The position numbers and the translations under genes were made by a program. Below, in pieces: positions 24,584-32,222 of a stretch of DNA of 35,032 nt. Within the stretch, counting starts at the first letter, position 1. Each line of letters starts with the position of its first letter. Source of the stretch: Armatimonadota bacterium (lineage in GTDB: Bacteria; Armatimonadota; Chthonomonadetes; Chthonomonadales; CAJBBX01); assembly GCA_026392115.1 (NCBI GenBank), contig JAPLCQ010000027.1, positions 1 to 35,032 of the forward strand, read 5' to 3'. Under the pieces are notes generated by a model. The model was given only the letters and a program-made list of their open reading frames with translations, was not told the DNA's origin and did no database searches.

Positions 24584-26665
24584 CTACGGTGTGGCCATGG
24601 GCGGCGCCCCGGCAATGCCCATGAGGCGCAGCGTCTCGACCGTCAGCTTGCCGGACGACTTCACCCGAGCCTTTCCGCCCTCCAGGTCGTAGACGCGCCG
24701 ACTGATGGCATAGGCGTCGTTCACGAAGCACTCCAACATGGAGCCGTCCAGGAACACCCGGAGCGAGATCGGCTTCGTGGCGTCGATCCTGCACCCGCCG
24801 CGATGCCACTCGGACCTCGGCGTCACCAGGGCGATGCGGCCCTTGTCCGGCTGAACGGTGAGCCGGTAGGCTCTGCCGTCGCCCTGGTCGCGGAGCGTCA
24901 GCGTCAGGTCGGCGCCGGGTTCGATGCGGGCCACGCACTCGATCATGCCGTCGGCGGTTAGGGCCACCTCCGTGGGCGTGGCCGGCGCGGCCTGTGCGAC
25001 CGGACGCGAATGGAGCGCCACGATCTCGGCGGCGGGCCGGCAGAAGAGCTCGCCCCTGCCGCCGGGATAGAGCTCCCGCGGCAGGCACATGAAGCCGCCC
25101 CAGCTCAGCACGCCCTGTCCGGCGACGGCCTCGTCCGTCTGGTTGGGCCCGTCCCATGCCCAGCCGACCCAGACGTGCCGCTTGCCGTCGAACATCCGCT
25201 TGCCGGCGTAGACGCCCGGGAAGTCGATGACGGCGTGCGGCGGCGCGGCGAATGGGCCGCCCGGCGCCGGGCCGGAGACGTAGCGGCCGCCGCCCAGGAG
25301 GTACCAGACGCCGTCGATCTCGAAGAGGTCGGGGCACTCCTCGCCCAGGCCGCCGGGCAGGGGCGGCTCGGCCTTCCATGTGACCAGGTCATCCGAACTC
25401 AACAGGCCCTGCACGGCCCGGCCGAACTCGTTCTCGCCTCCGGGCTCCCTGGGATCGGTGGCGATGACGATCATCCACCACTTACGAGCCACTGGGTTCC
25501 AGCAGACGAACGGGTCGCGCCAGTTGCGGAACCGCTTCCTGGCGTACTGGACGCCGTCCGGTCCCACCGTGAAGCCCGGCTCCTTCTTCCAGTGGATCAG
25601 GTCCTTGCTCGTGGCGTGGCGCACCACCTCCAGCGCGGCGGGGTTGCCGGGGTTGTGGCCCGTATAGAAGATGTGGAACGTGCCGGCGTGCTCCATGACG
25701 GAGCCGGTGAACATATGGCCGCCGTCGGGGCCGTCGGCTGCGCCGTCGCTCACCAGGGCGGTGGGGAGCTCTTTCCAGTGGACCAGGTCCTTGCTGACGA
25801 TGTGCTGCCACGGCACGAGTCCTGCATCGCCCTGCAGATAGAAGACGTGGTACTCGCCTTTCCAGAAGAAGGGGATCGGGTCGGCGAAGTTGCCGGTCTT
25901 GGGTCGGAAGTGGAAGGCGGTCTGCCAGACGCGGCCGGCCGGGGTGGCCATGTACGCGTCCTTCCCGTTGAGGATCAGCTTGCCGCCGCTCACCCTTGCC
26001 CCGCCATGGAGCGTGCCGGGAGGGAACGCGCCCTCGGCATCGCGGCAACTCGCATCCTCGAAGGTCCAGCGGGCCAGCGGCTTTGGGCCATCCGCCTTCC
26101 CGAGCGCCACCTGCGCCAACTCCTCGGGCGAGAGGGCGGCGCCGTAGATGCGCGCCTCGTCCACCGTGCCGGCGAAGTAGCTGTTCGGCTGCCCCTGCCG
26201 CGCACGGTGCCGCAGCCCGATGAGGACGTGCGAGCCGGAACCGGGCTTCAACGGCGGGCCGGCCATGCGGTACGAAGCTACCACCCGCTCGTTGCGGTAG
26301 AGCGTCACCTGATCGCCGCTATAGACGGCGGCCACGCGGACAGGCGCCTGGCCGGTTGTTGTCTCCGCCGGGTACGCGGCTTGGTCGGACTGCGTGCGGT
26401 GGAACATCTCGCTGCCGGACATCCATGCGCCGGGCTTGATCTCGCCGAAGACGATCCCGTCGAAGCTCTCGCTGCACTCCAGCGTGAGGACGCTGCCGCC
26501 CCGTTGCGTCAGATTGGCGGGAGTGACCCACGCCACCAGCGTCTTGTCGGCCAGCGGGCGAAGGTCGGGGTAGGCCCGGACGTAGGGCGCCTGTCCGGGC
26601 GCGGGCATCCGTAGCGCTGCAAGCATGGCGAGTCCTCCCAGGGTGCGAGAGACGGGCGTCTGCAC
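24584..26665 (-). CDS. GH32 beta-fructosidase-like enzyme with N-terminal LamG domain
   Basis: This 693-residue exported glycoside hydrolase of family 32 would hydrolyse beta-fructosides (inulin, levan or sucrose type). An N-terminal hydrophobic stretch (RTLGGLAMLAALRMPAPGQA) is the signal peptide. Residues ~30-190 form a LamG/concanavalin-like sugar-binding domain (WVTPANL, SYFAGTVDEARIYGAALSPEEL). The five-bladed propeller follows. NFADPIPFFW gives the candidate nucleophile Asp262, NWRDPF is the transition-state RDP motif (383-385), and GEECPDLFE holds the acid/base Glu443. A C-terminal beta-sandwich (~540-690, with LRVFLDGSMLECFVND) is typical of GH32. I choose GTG 26665, because GGAGG lies five bases upstream; ATG 26677 and 26728 have no such site. 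It heads the GH32-GH127-lyase operon. Confidence 0.9.
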   Translation of the reverse strand: MQTPVSRTLGGLAMLAALRMPAPGQAPYVRAYPDLRPLADKTLVAWVTPANLTQRGGSVLTLECSESFDGIVFGEIKPGAWMSGSEMFHRTQSDQAAYPAETTTGQAPVRVAAVYSGDQVTLYRNERVVASYRMAGPPLKPGSGSHVLIGLRHRARQGQPNSYFAGTVDEARIYGAALSPEELAQVALGKADGPKPLARWTFEDASCRDAEGAFPPGTLHGGARVSGGKLILNGKDAYMATPAGRVWQTAFHFRPKTGNFADPIPFFWKGEYHVFYLQGDAGLVPWQHIVSKDLVHWKELPTALVSDGAADGPDGGHMFTGSVMEHAGTFHIFYTGHNPGNPAALEVVRHATSKDLIHWKKEPGFTVGPDGVQYARKRFRNWRDPFVCWNPVARKWWMIVIATDPREPGGENEFGRAVQGLLSSDDLVTWKAEPPLPGGLGEECPDLFEIDGVWYLLGGGRYVSGPAPGGPFAAPPHAVIDFPGVYAGKRMFDGKRHVWVGWAWDGPNQTDEAVAGQGVLSWGGFMCLPRELYPGGRGELFCRPAAEIVALHSRPVAQAAPATPTEVALTADGMIECVARIEPGADLTLTLRDQGDGRAYRLTVQPDKGRIALVTPRSEWHRGGCRIDATKPISLRVFLDGSMLECFVNDAYAISRRVYDLEGGKARVKSSGKLTVETLRLMGIAGAPPMATP

Positions 26666-26799
26666 GGTATCCTCCATGCGGCCATTGGCCGGTGCGTTAG
26701 GGTACCGCCGAAGTGGCCGGCGCTCCAACGCCGTCCGGTCGGCGGCGCGCGGCTTGCGGCGACAGGACGCGGCGACAGCAACTACAGCGGAGGTGGCAC
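26666..26799. promoter_or_regulatory. Shared upstream region of divergent GH32 operon and esterase
   Basis: This 134-bp gap separates the two divergent starts and must hold both promoters. I see a 10-bp direct repeat GCGGCGACAG at 26756-26765 and 26769-26778 (period 13) and a small inverted repeat GGCCATTGGCC near 26690. Strong ribosome sites stand at both ends (reverse-strand GGAGG at 26675-26671; GGAGG at 26789-26793). No convincing -35/-10 pair is visible. Confidence 0.3.
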
Positions 26800-29262
26800 A
26801 TGAGGGGACTTCGGCTTCTGGCGGTTTTGGCGGGCGCGCTCACGGCGTGCGGAGCGGTCGCGCAGGAGACGCTTCCATTGCCCGATAAGGCGTGGGTCAT
26901 CGGCCCCATCGGCCGCGCGGGCCGCAACGCCATCGTGCAGGATGCGCTGATGCACCAACTCGTCACCGGAACGTGGCGCCCACCGGTCGCGGGGGATACG
27001 GTTGCCCGCGCCTCGGGCGGCGAGCGCGCTTGGAAGCAGATCACGCTGCCCGCCAACGGTAGCGTGGGCGGCGACGAGATGGCCGGCGGCTACCTCTATG
27101 TGTGCCTCAAGTCTCCGGCCGAGCGGGTGGCCATCCTGGAGGCCTCGGGGCACTCCTTGGCCATCGTCAACGGCGAGCCCCGCGGCGGCGATCCCTATGG
27201 GTTCGGCTGGCTCCGCGTGCCTGTGCAGTTGAAGCAGGGCGACAACCACCTGCTGTTCCAGGGCGCCCGAGGGCAGGTCCGCGTGGCCCTGCGCCAGCCT
27301 ACCGCGCCCGCTTACGTCGACGGAGCCGACCCGACCCTTCCCGATCTGGTGGCCGGCAAGCGCGGCAAGCATCTGGGCGCGGCGCTGGTGATCAACGCCG
27401 ACGGCCACTGGCTCCGCGGGGCGGCGCTCCGTGCCTCCGGGGCGGGCCTCTCATCCACACGGCGCGCCGTGCCGCCTGTGCCGCCATTCTCGGCGCGGAA
27501 GGTGCCCTTCGATATTGCATGGAACGGCTCCGGCGCCGGGTCGGTGAAGGTCTCTGTCCGGCTGGAGGGCGGCCCCAAGCCCTCCGCACCGTGCGAGTTC
27601 GGGCTTCGGGTCCGAACGCCTGCACAGACGCGCAAGGTCACCTTCATCAGCGAGATCGACGGGAGCGTGCAGTACTACGCCCTGAATCCGGCCACGCCGG
27701 GCGTGGGTCTCGGCGCCCGTCGGCCCGCGCTGGTGCTCTCGCTGCACGGCGCCTCCGTGGAGGGCCTGGGCCAGGCCGACTCGTATGCGGCCAAGACCTG
27801 GACCCACCTGGCCGCGCCCACCAACCGCCGGCCCTACGGCTTCGACTGGGAGGAGTGGGGACGCCTGGACGCCATGGAGGTGCTGCGACTGGCGACGAAC
27901 GATGTGAAGCCCGACCCGTCGCGCATCTACCTCACCGGCCACAGCATGGGCGGCCACGGAACCTGGATCAACGGCGTCACTTTCCCTGACCGGTTCGCGG
28001 CTATCGCGCCCAGCGCCGGTTGGGTCAGCTTCGTCTCCTACGGCGGCGGCTCCCGGTATGACAACCCCACGCCGACGGAGGAGATTCTGCGCCGAGCCGC
28101 GGCAGAGGGCGACACCCTGACGCTGGCGCCGAACCTGCGCGATCTGGGCGTCTACATCCTCCACGGCGACGCGGATGACAACGTGCCGGTCACCGAGGCC
28201 CGGCGCATGGCGCAGGAGCTGTCGGGCTTCCACAAGGACTACACCCTCTACGAGCAGCCCGGCGCGGGCCACTGGTGGGGCGCCGCGAGCGATCCCGGCG
28301 CCGGTTGCGTCGACTGGCCTGCCGTCTTTGACCTGTTCGCCCGCCGGAGCATCCCGGCGCCGGAGACCGTGCGGTCGGTCGACTTCACCACCATGGACCC
28401 GGAGACTTCCAGCCGCATGCGCTGGCTCACCATCGAGCAGGCTCAACGGCAGATGCTCCCCGCCCGAGCGCGCATCCGGCGCGACCCGGCCGTGCGCCGC
28501 TTCGTGGGGACGACCGAGAACGTGCGGCGAATGACGCTGGATCTCGGCGGCATGTCCCCCGGCGAGAAGGTGACGCTGGACCTCGACGGCGGGAAGCAGG
28601 AGGTCGCGGTCGCGGCAGCGTCGGCCGTGCTGACGCTGGAGAAGGGCGCCACCGGCTGGTTCCAGGCGGGCCCGCTCCACGCCGACGCCAAGGGCCCGGC
28701 CCGCTGCGGCCCTTATCGCCACGCCTGGAACCACCGGTTCATCCTGGTCTACGGAACCAGGGGCACGCCCGAGGAGAACGCCTGGGCCTTTGCCCGCGCC
28801 CGCTTCGACGCCGAGACCTGGTGGTACCGCGGCAACGGCGCGGTTGACATGGTTCCGGACACCGAGTTCCATGCTGACCGCGACCGCGACAGGGGCGTCG
28901 TCCTCTACGGCAACGCCGACACCAACGCCGCATGGTCCGCGCTGCTCTCCGCTTCGCCTGTGCAGGTGCGCCGCGGATCGGCCACGCTGGACGGGCGCAC
29001 TTGGAGCGGCGAAGACCTGGGTTGTCTCTTCATGCGGCCACGGCCCGGCTCGGCTGTGGCGTCGGTGGCCGTGGTGGGCGGCACCGGGCCGGCAGGCATG
29101 AAGCTCACGGGCCGTGCGCCCATCTTCGTCTCCGGTGCGGGCCTGCCGGACCTCCTGCTCTGGTCCGCCGAGAGCCTCCTGAAGGGCGTGTCGGGCGTGC
29201 GGGCCGCGGGGTTCTTCGGCAACGACTGGTCGGTGGCAGGCGGCGAGTTCGCTTACCAGTAG
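26800..29262 (+). CDS. Exported prolyl-oligopeptidase-family esterase (alpha/beta hydrolase)
   Basis: This 820-residue exported serine hydrolase carries an alpha/beta-hydrolase domain at ~290-515. The triad is visible: nucleophile Ser382 in GHSMGGHGTW, Asp459 in HGDADDNVPV, and His491 in PGAGHWWG. The N-terminus (LLAVLAGALTACGAVAQ) is a signal peptide. LTAC fits a lipobox, so it may be a lipoprotein; cleavage after AVAQ is the alternative. Residues ~25-290 are beta-rich and probably sugar-binding or structural. The ~300-residue C-terminal region is not recognised. Such enzymes near glycosidases are often carbohydrate or feruloyl/acetyl esterases, which is inferred here. GGAGG lies six bases before ATG 26800; the frame stays open upstream to 26713 without a better start. 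It probably shares a transcript with the DUF885 gene, 23 bp downstream. Confidence 0.85.
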   Translation: MRGLRLLAVLAGALTACGAVAQETLPLPDKAWVIGPIGRAGRNAIVQDALMHQLVTGTWRPPVAGDTVARASGGERAWKQITLPANGSVGGDEMAGGYLYVCLKSPAERVAILEASGHSLAIVNGEPRGGDPYGFGWLRVPVQLKQGDNHLLFQGARGQVRVALRQPTAPAYVDGADPTLPDLVAGKRGKHLGAALVINADGHWLRGAALRASGAGLSSTRRAVPPVPPFSARKVPFDIAWNGSGAGSVKVSVRLEGGPKPSAPCEFGLRVRTPAQTRKVTFISEIDGSVQYYALNPATPGVGLGARRPALVLSLHGASVEGLGQADSYAAKTWTHLAAPTNRRPYGFDWEEWGRLDAMEVLRLATNDVKPDPSRIYLTGHSMGGHGTWINGVTFPDRFAAIAPSAGWVSFVSYGGGSRYDNPTPTEEILRRAAAEGDTLTLAPNLRDLGVYILHGDADDNVPVTEARRMAQELSGFHKDYTLYEQPGAGHWWGAASDPGAGCVDWPAVFDLFARRSIPAPETVRSVDFTTMDPETSSRMRWLTIEQAQRQMLPARARIRRDPAVRRFVGTTENVRRMTLDLGGMSPGEKVTLDLDGGKQEVAVAAASAVLTLEKGATGWFQAGPLHADAKGPARCGPYRHAWNHRFILVYGTRGTPEENAWAFARARFDAETWWYRGNGAVDMVPDTEFHADRDRDRGVVLYGNADTNAAWSALLSASPVQVRRGSATLDGRTWSGEDLGCLFMRPRPGSAVASVAVVGGTGPAGMKLTGRAPIFVSGAGLPDLLLWSAESLLKGVSGVRAAGFFGNDWSVAGGEFAYQ

Positions 29263-29285
29263 GCGTCGAGGTAGGGGAGGGCGGC

Positions 29286-30938
29286 ATGGCAACGGAACTG
29301 CGGCGGCTGGGCTTCTCGTCGGTGGGCGAGGCCGTGGGCTGGTTCGACCAGGACTGGCGCGACCTGGATCGGCAGGGCGGCGGGCGCTGGTCGGCCTGGG
29401 GACGGGTGCGGCTCACCGAACTGCTCGACCGCTGGCAGGATGGGTTGCCTGGCCTGCTCGCCGAGGCCGAGGCGCCGGACGACCGCGCCGACCTGGTGCT
29501 GCTGTCCCGCACGGTGGCGGCTCGCCGGCGCGGCCTGGAGCTGGAGGCCCGGCAGTGGACCGAGATCGCGCCCCTGCTGCCCGGCCTTGCGCCGGTCATC
29601 GGCCTCCAGGACGCGCGCCGGCGCCATGAGCCCGCCGATCCCAAAGGAGACGCCCGCCTGCTCTCCGACGCCGGGGCCGCCCTGGCCGCCGCCCGGGTTG
29701 CGCTGCAAGGCGAGGCCCCTCGTCCGGCGCCCCATGTGGCGCATCGGGCGGCGGGCGCGGCGGAGGCCGTCGCCGATGCCCTGCGGAGTTGGTACGACTT
29801 CCGCGCGGGCTACGACCCCGAAATGGTCTGGTGGGCCGCCAAGCCGCACGAGCAGCTCCAGACCGCGCTGACCGACCACGCCGCCGCGTTGCGCCGCGCC
29901 GCTGAGCCCGCGTCGGGCCATGGCATTGTGGGCGACCCCGTGGGGCGGGACGAGTTGGTGCGCCAACTGGACGACGCCATGATCCCGCTGAGCCCCGAGG
30001 CGCTCATCGCCGCCGCCGATCGGGCGATGGAGTGGTGCCTGGCGGAGATGGCCCGCGCCGCTTTGGACATGGGCATCGGCGACGACCGCCGCGCCGCGCT
30101 GGAGCGCGTGAAGGGCATCCACGGCCCTCCCGGCAGCCAGCCCGGCCTCATCCGCGATCTTGCATTCGAGGCCATCGAGACGGTGGAGCAAGGCGACCTG
30201 CTCAGCGTGCCGCCCGTGGCCCGCGATGGGTGGCTCATGGAGATGATGACCGCCGAGGAGCAGAAGGCCAACCCCTTCTTCCTGGGCGGCGACACGATCC
30301 GCGTTTCGTACCCCACGAGCGACATGGACCACGGCTCGAAGCTCATGAGCCTCCGCGCCAACAACCGCCCGTTCGCCCGGGCCACGGTCCACCACGAGCT
30401 GGTCCCCGGCCACCATATGCAGGCCTACTACGCCCGGCGTACGCGACCGTACCGGCGTCTCTTCTACAACCCCTTCTGGACCGAGGGCTGGGCGCTCCAC
30501 TGGGAGATGCTGCTCTGGGATCGGGGCTTCGCCGCCACGCCGGAGGAGCGCGTGGGCATGCTCTTCTGGCGCTCGCACCGCTGCGCCCGGGTGGCCTTCT
30601 CGCTCCGCTTCCACATGGGCCTCATGAGCGCCGACGAGTGCATCGCCATGCTGGTTGACGGGGTTGGCCACGAGCCGAGCACGGCCGAGGCCGAGGTGCG
30701 GCGCTCCTTCCGGGGCGACTACCCGCCGCTCTACCAGTGCGCCTACCTGGTGGGCGCCTGGCAGGTTCAGGCGCTCCGGCGCGAGGCGCTGGCGGCGGGA
30801 TGGACCGACCGCGCCTTCCATGACGCGTTCCTGCGCGGCAATAGCATGCCCGTGGCCATGGCGCGGAGGCTCCTGCTGGGGTTGCCCATCGAGGACGCGC
30901 CCGAGCCGTGGCGGTTCGGCATCGAGGAGACCCAGTAG
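29286..30938 (+). CDS. DUF885 family metallopeptidase-like protein
   Basis: This 550-residue protein of the DUF885 family is a mostly helical, zinc-dependent peptidase-like fold. The family motif HHELVPGHHMQ (369-379) supplies two His ligands and the catalytic Glu371. TEGWALHWE (399-407) supplies the likely third ligand, Glu400. I see no signal peptide, so it is probably cytoplasmic, unlike many DUF885 proteins, which are secreted. GGGGAGG precedes ATG 29286; the open frame upstream to 28932 is a shadow of the esterase gene. It follows the esterase by 23 bp and its stop lies within a shared hairpin with the convergent permease gene. Peptidase activity is inferred from the motif; the substrate is unknown. 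The link to glycan use may be only positional. Confidence 0.88.
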   Translation: MATELRRLGFSSVGEAVGWFDQDWRDLDRQGGGRWSAWGRVRLTELLDRWQDGLPGLLAEAEAPDDRADLVLLSRTVAARRRGLELEARQWTEIAPLLPGLAPVIGLQDARRRHEPADPKGDARLLSDAGAALAAARVALQGEAPRPAPHVAHRAAGAAEAVADALRSWYDFRAGYDPEMVWWAAKPHEQLQTALTDHAAALRRAAEPASGHGIVGDPVGRDELVRQLDDAMIPLSPEALIAAADRAMEWCLAEMARAALDMGIGDDRRAALERVKGIHGPPGSQPGLIRDLAFEAIETVEQGDLLSVPPVARDGWLMEMMTAEEQKANPFFLGGDTIRVSYPTSDMDHGSKLMSLRANNRPFARATVHHELVPGHHMQAYYARRTRPYRRLFYNPFWTEGWALHWEMLLWDRGFAATPEERVGMLFWRSHRCARVAFSLRFHMGLMSADECIAMLVDGVGHEPSTAEAEVRRSFRGDYPPLYQCAYLVGAWQVQALRREALAAGWTDRAFHDAFLRGNSMPVAMARRLLLGLPIEDAPEPWRFGIEETQ

Positions 30939-30959
30939 CCCCGGGCGAGCGGGGCTACT
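30934..30959. terminator. Bidirectional hairpin holding both stop codons of convergent genes
   Basis: A perfect 10-bp stem, AGTAGCCCCG (30934-30943) with CGGGGCTACT (30950-30959), closes a six-base GGCGAG loop. The left arm contains the TAG of the DUF885 gene (30936-30938). The right arm contains the reverse-strand TAG of the permease (30957-30955). The two genes are only 16 bp apart. It is GC-rich with no T-tract, so Rho-independent termination is likely but not classical. Confidence 0.7.
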
Positions 30960-32193
30960 CGTGCCGCAGGGCTTCGATGGGGTCCAGGCCGGCCGCGCGA
31001 TAGGCCGGGTAGAGGCCGAAGAAGACGCCGACGAAGGCCGAGAAGGCGAAGGCGCCCGCCATGGCCCAGACCGGCAGGTGCACCGGGATGCCCGGGTCGC
31101 CGTTCATGCCGCCCGTCATCAGTTGCTTGCTGATGGCGCCGATGGCATAGGCCACGCCCGCTCCCACGCCGATGCCCACCACGCCACCCGCGCCGGAGAG
31201 CGTCGCGGCCTCGATGAGGAACTGCGTCAGCACGTCCTTCCGCTTGGCGCCGACCGCCTTGCGGAGGCCGATCTCGCGGGTCCGCTCGGTGACGCTGACC
31301 AGCATGATGTTCATGATGCCGATGCCGCCCACCAGCAGCGCCAGCCCGGCGATCCCGCCCATGACGAGCCCGAAGATGCTGAGGACGCGGTTGATGGCGT
31401 TCTGGATATTCTCCAGGCTGTCCACCTGGAAGCCCGGCGCGTTGTTGTGCCGCCGCATGAGGCAGGACCAGACCTGGTCCATGGCGGCGTCCACCATCTC
31501 GGCGTCGCGCGGTTGCGCCCAGATCACGCCTACGATCTCGACGCCGGCGAAGCGCTTCTGAATCGACGTAATCGGCGCCAGGACCATCATGTCGGGATCG
31601 TCGCCGCCCGTCCTGCCCTTGGGCGCGAGGATGCCGATCACGGAAGCCGAAATGCCCTTGATCTCGAAGTCCTTCCCCAGCGCGTCCTCGCCGGGAAAGA
31701 GCCGATCCTTCACCTTGCTGCCTATGACCACACCCTTGGACCATGTATCGTTGTCCTCGCGAGTGATGAACCGGCCCTGGGCGATCTCGAGGTTCCGAAG
31801 CCGCTCGAAATCGGGCTCAACGCCTGTCAGCTTGATCTGAATCTCGTTGTCCAGCCGACGAGCGGGCATCTCGCCGGTGGGCAGCTCGGCGGACATGCTC
31901 TGGACCAGGTCGCACTGCTCCGCGATGGCGCGGACGTCGTCCATCCGCATGCCGGAGAGCACGTTGGTGGCCTTGGCCTGCTTGGCCTTCCCCGGGTCGT
32001 AGGCGATGATGATCAACTTGGAGCCGAGGCGCTCGAACTCGCTGACGATCTTGGACCGAGCGCCCTCGACGATGGTGACCATGACGATCACCGCGCTGAC
32101 GCCGATAATGACGCCGAGCATGGTGAGCGCCGACCGGAGCTTGTTGGCCCGGAGGTTGGCCAGGGCGGTTTGTATGCTGCGAAGCAGGTTCAC
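30955..32193 (-). CDS. MacB/FtsX-type ABC transporter permease
   Basis: This 412-residue inner-membrane permease is of the MacB/LolC (FtsX) type. It has one N-terminal helix (~21-42, SALTMLGVIIGVSAVIVMVT), a large periplasmic MacB_PCD domain (~45-280), and three C-terminal helices. The hallmark IGIMNIMLVSVTERTREIGLRKAVGAKRKDVLTQFL is visible in segments near 305-340. In such systems the permease transmits ATPase energy mechanically to a periplasmic partner to export peptides, antibiotics or lipoproteins. The start is GTG 32193-32191, with AGGAG ten bases upstream. It lies 29 bp after the membrane fusion protein gene and is surely co-transcribed. Oddly, no ABC ATPase gene lies beside it: MacB fuses one, and split systems usually keep one between these two genes. 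The ATPase must be encoded elsewhere. Confidence 0.92.
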   Translation of the reverse strand: MNLLRSIQTALANLRANKLRSALTMLGVIIGVSAVIVMVTIVEGARSKIVSEFERLGSKLIIIAYDPGKAKQAKATNVLSGMRMDDVRAIAEQCDLVQSMSAELPTGEMPARRLDNEIQIKLTGVEPDFERLRNLEIAQGRFITREDNDTWSKGVVIGSKVKDRLFPGEDALGKDFEIKGISASVIGILAPKGRTGGDDPDMMVLAPITSIQKRFAGVEIVGVIWAQPRDAEMVDAAMDQVWSCLMRRHNNAPGFQVDSLENIQNAINRVLSIFGLVMGGIAGLALLVGGIGIMNIMLVSVTERTREIGLRKAVGAKRKDVLTQFLIEAATLSGAGGVVGIGVGAGVAYAIGAISKQLMTGGMNGDPGIPVHLPVWAMAGAFAFSAFVGVFFGLYPAYRAAGLDPIEALRHE

Positions 32194-32222
32194 GGTTTGG
32201 GGGCTCCTGGATCTTGCCGCCG

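Noticed and set aside
24561-25379. N-terminal extension of the GH127 frame into GH32
   Set aside because: AAGGAGG and a signal peptide at 24560 define the start; the upstream part is an out-of-frame reading of GH32.
23343-26614. Long plus-strand open frames (449 and 534 residues) opposite GH127 and GH32
   Set aside because: Both are shadows of genes with visible active sites; their translations look like biased random sequence.
28932-29285. N-terminal extension of the DUF885 frame into the esterase gene
   Set aside because: A good ribosome site precedes ATG 29286, and the upstream translation is an out-of-frame reading of the esterase.
27451-30821. Long minus-strand open frames (613 and 522 residues) opposite the esterase and DUF885 genes
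   Set aside because: Real genes on the plus strand have catalytic motifs and ribosome sites; these frames have neither.
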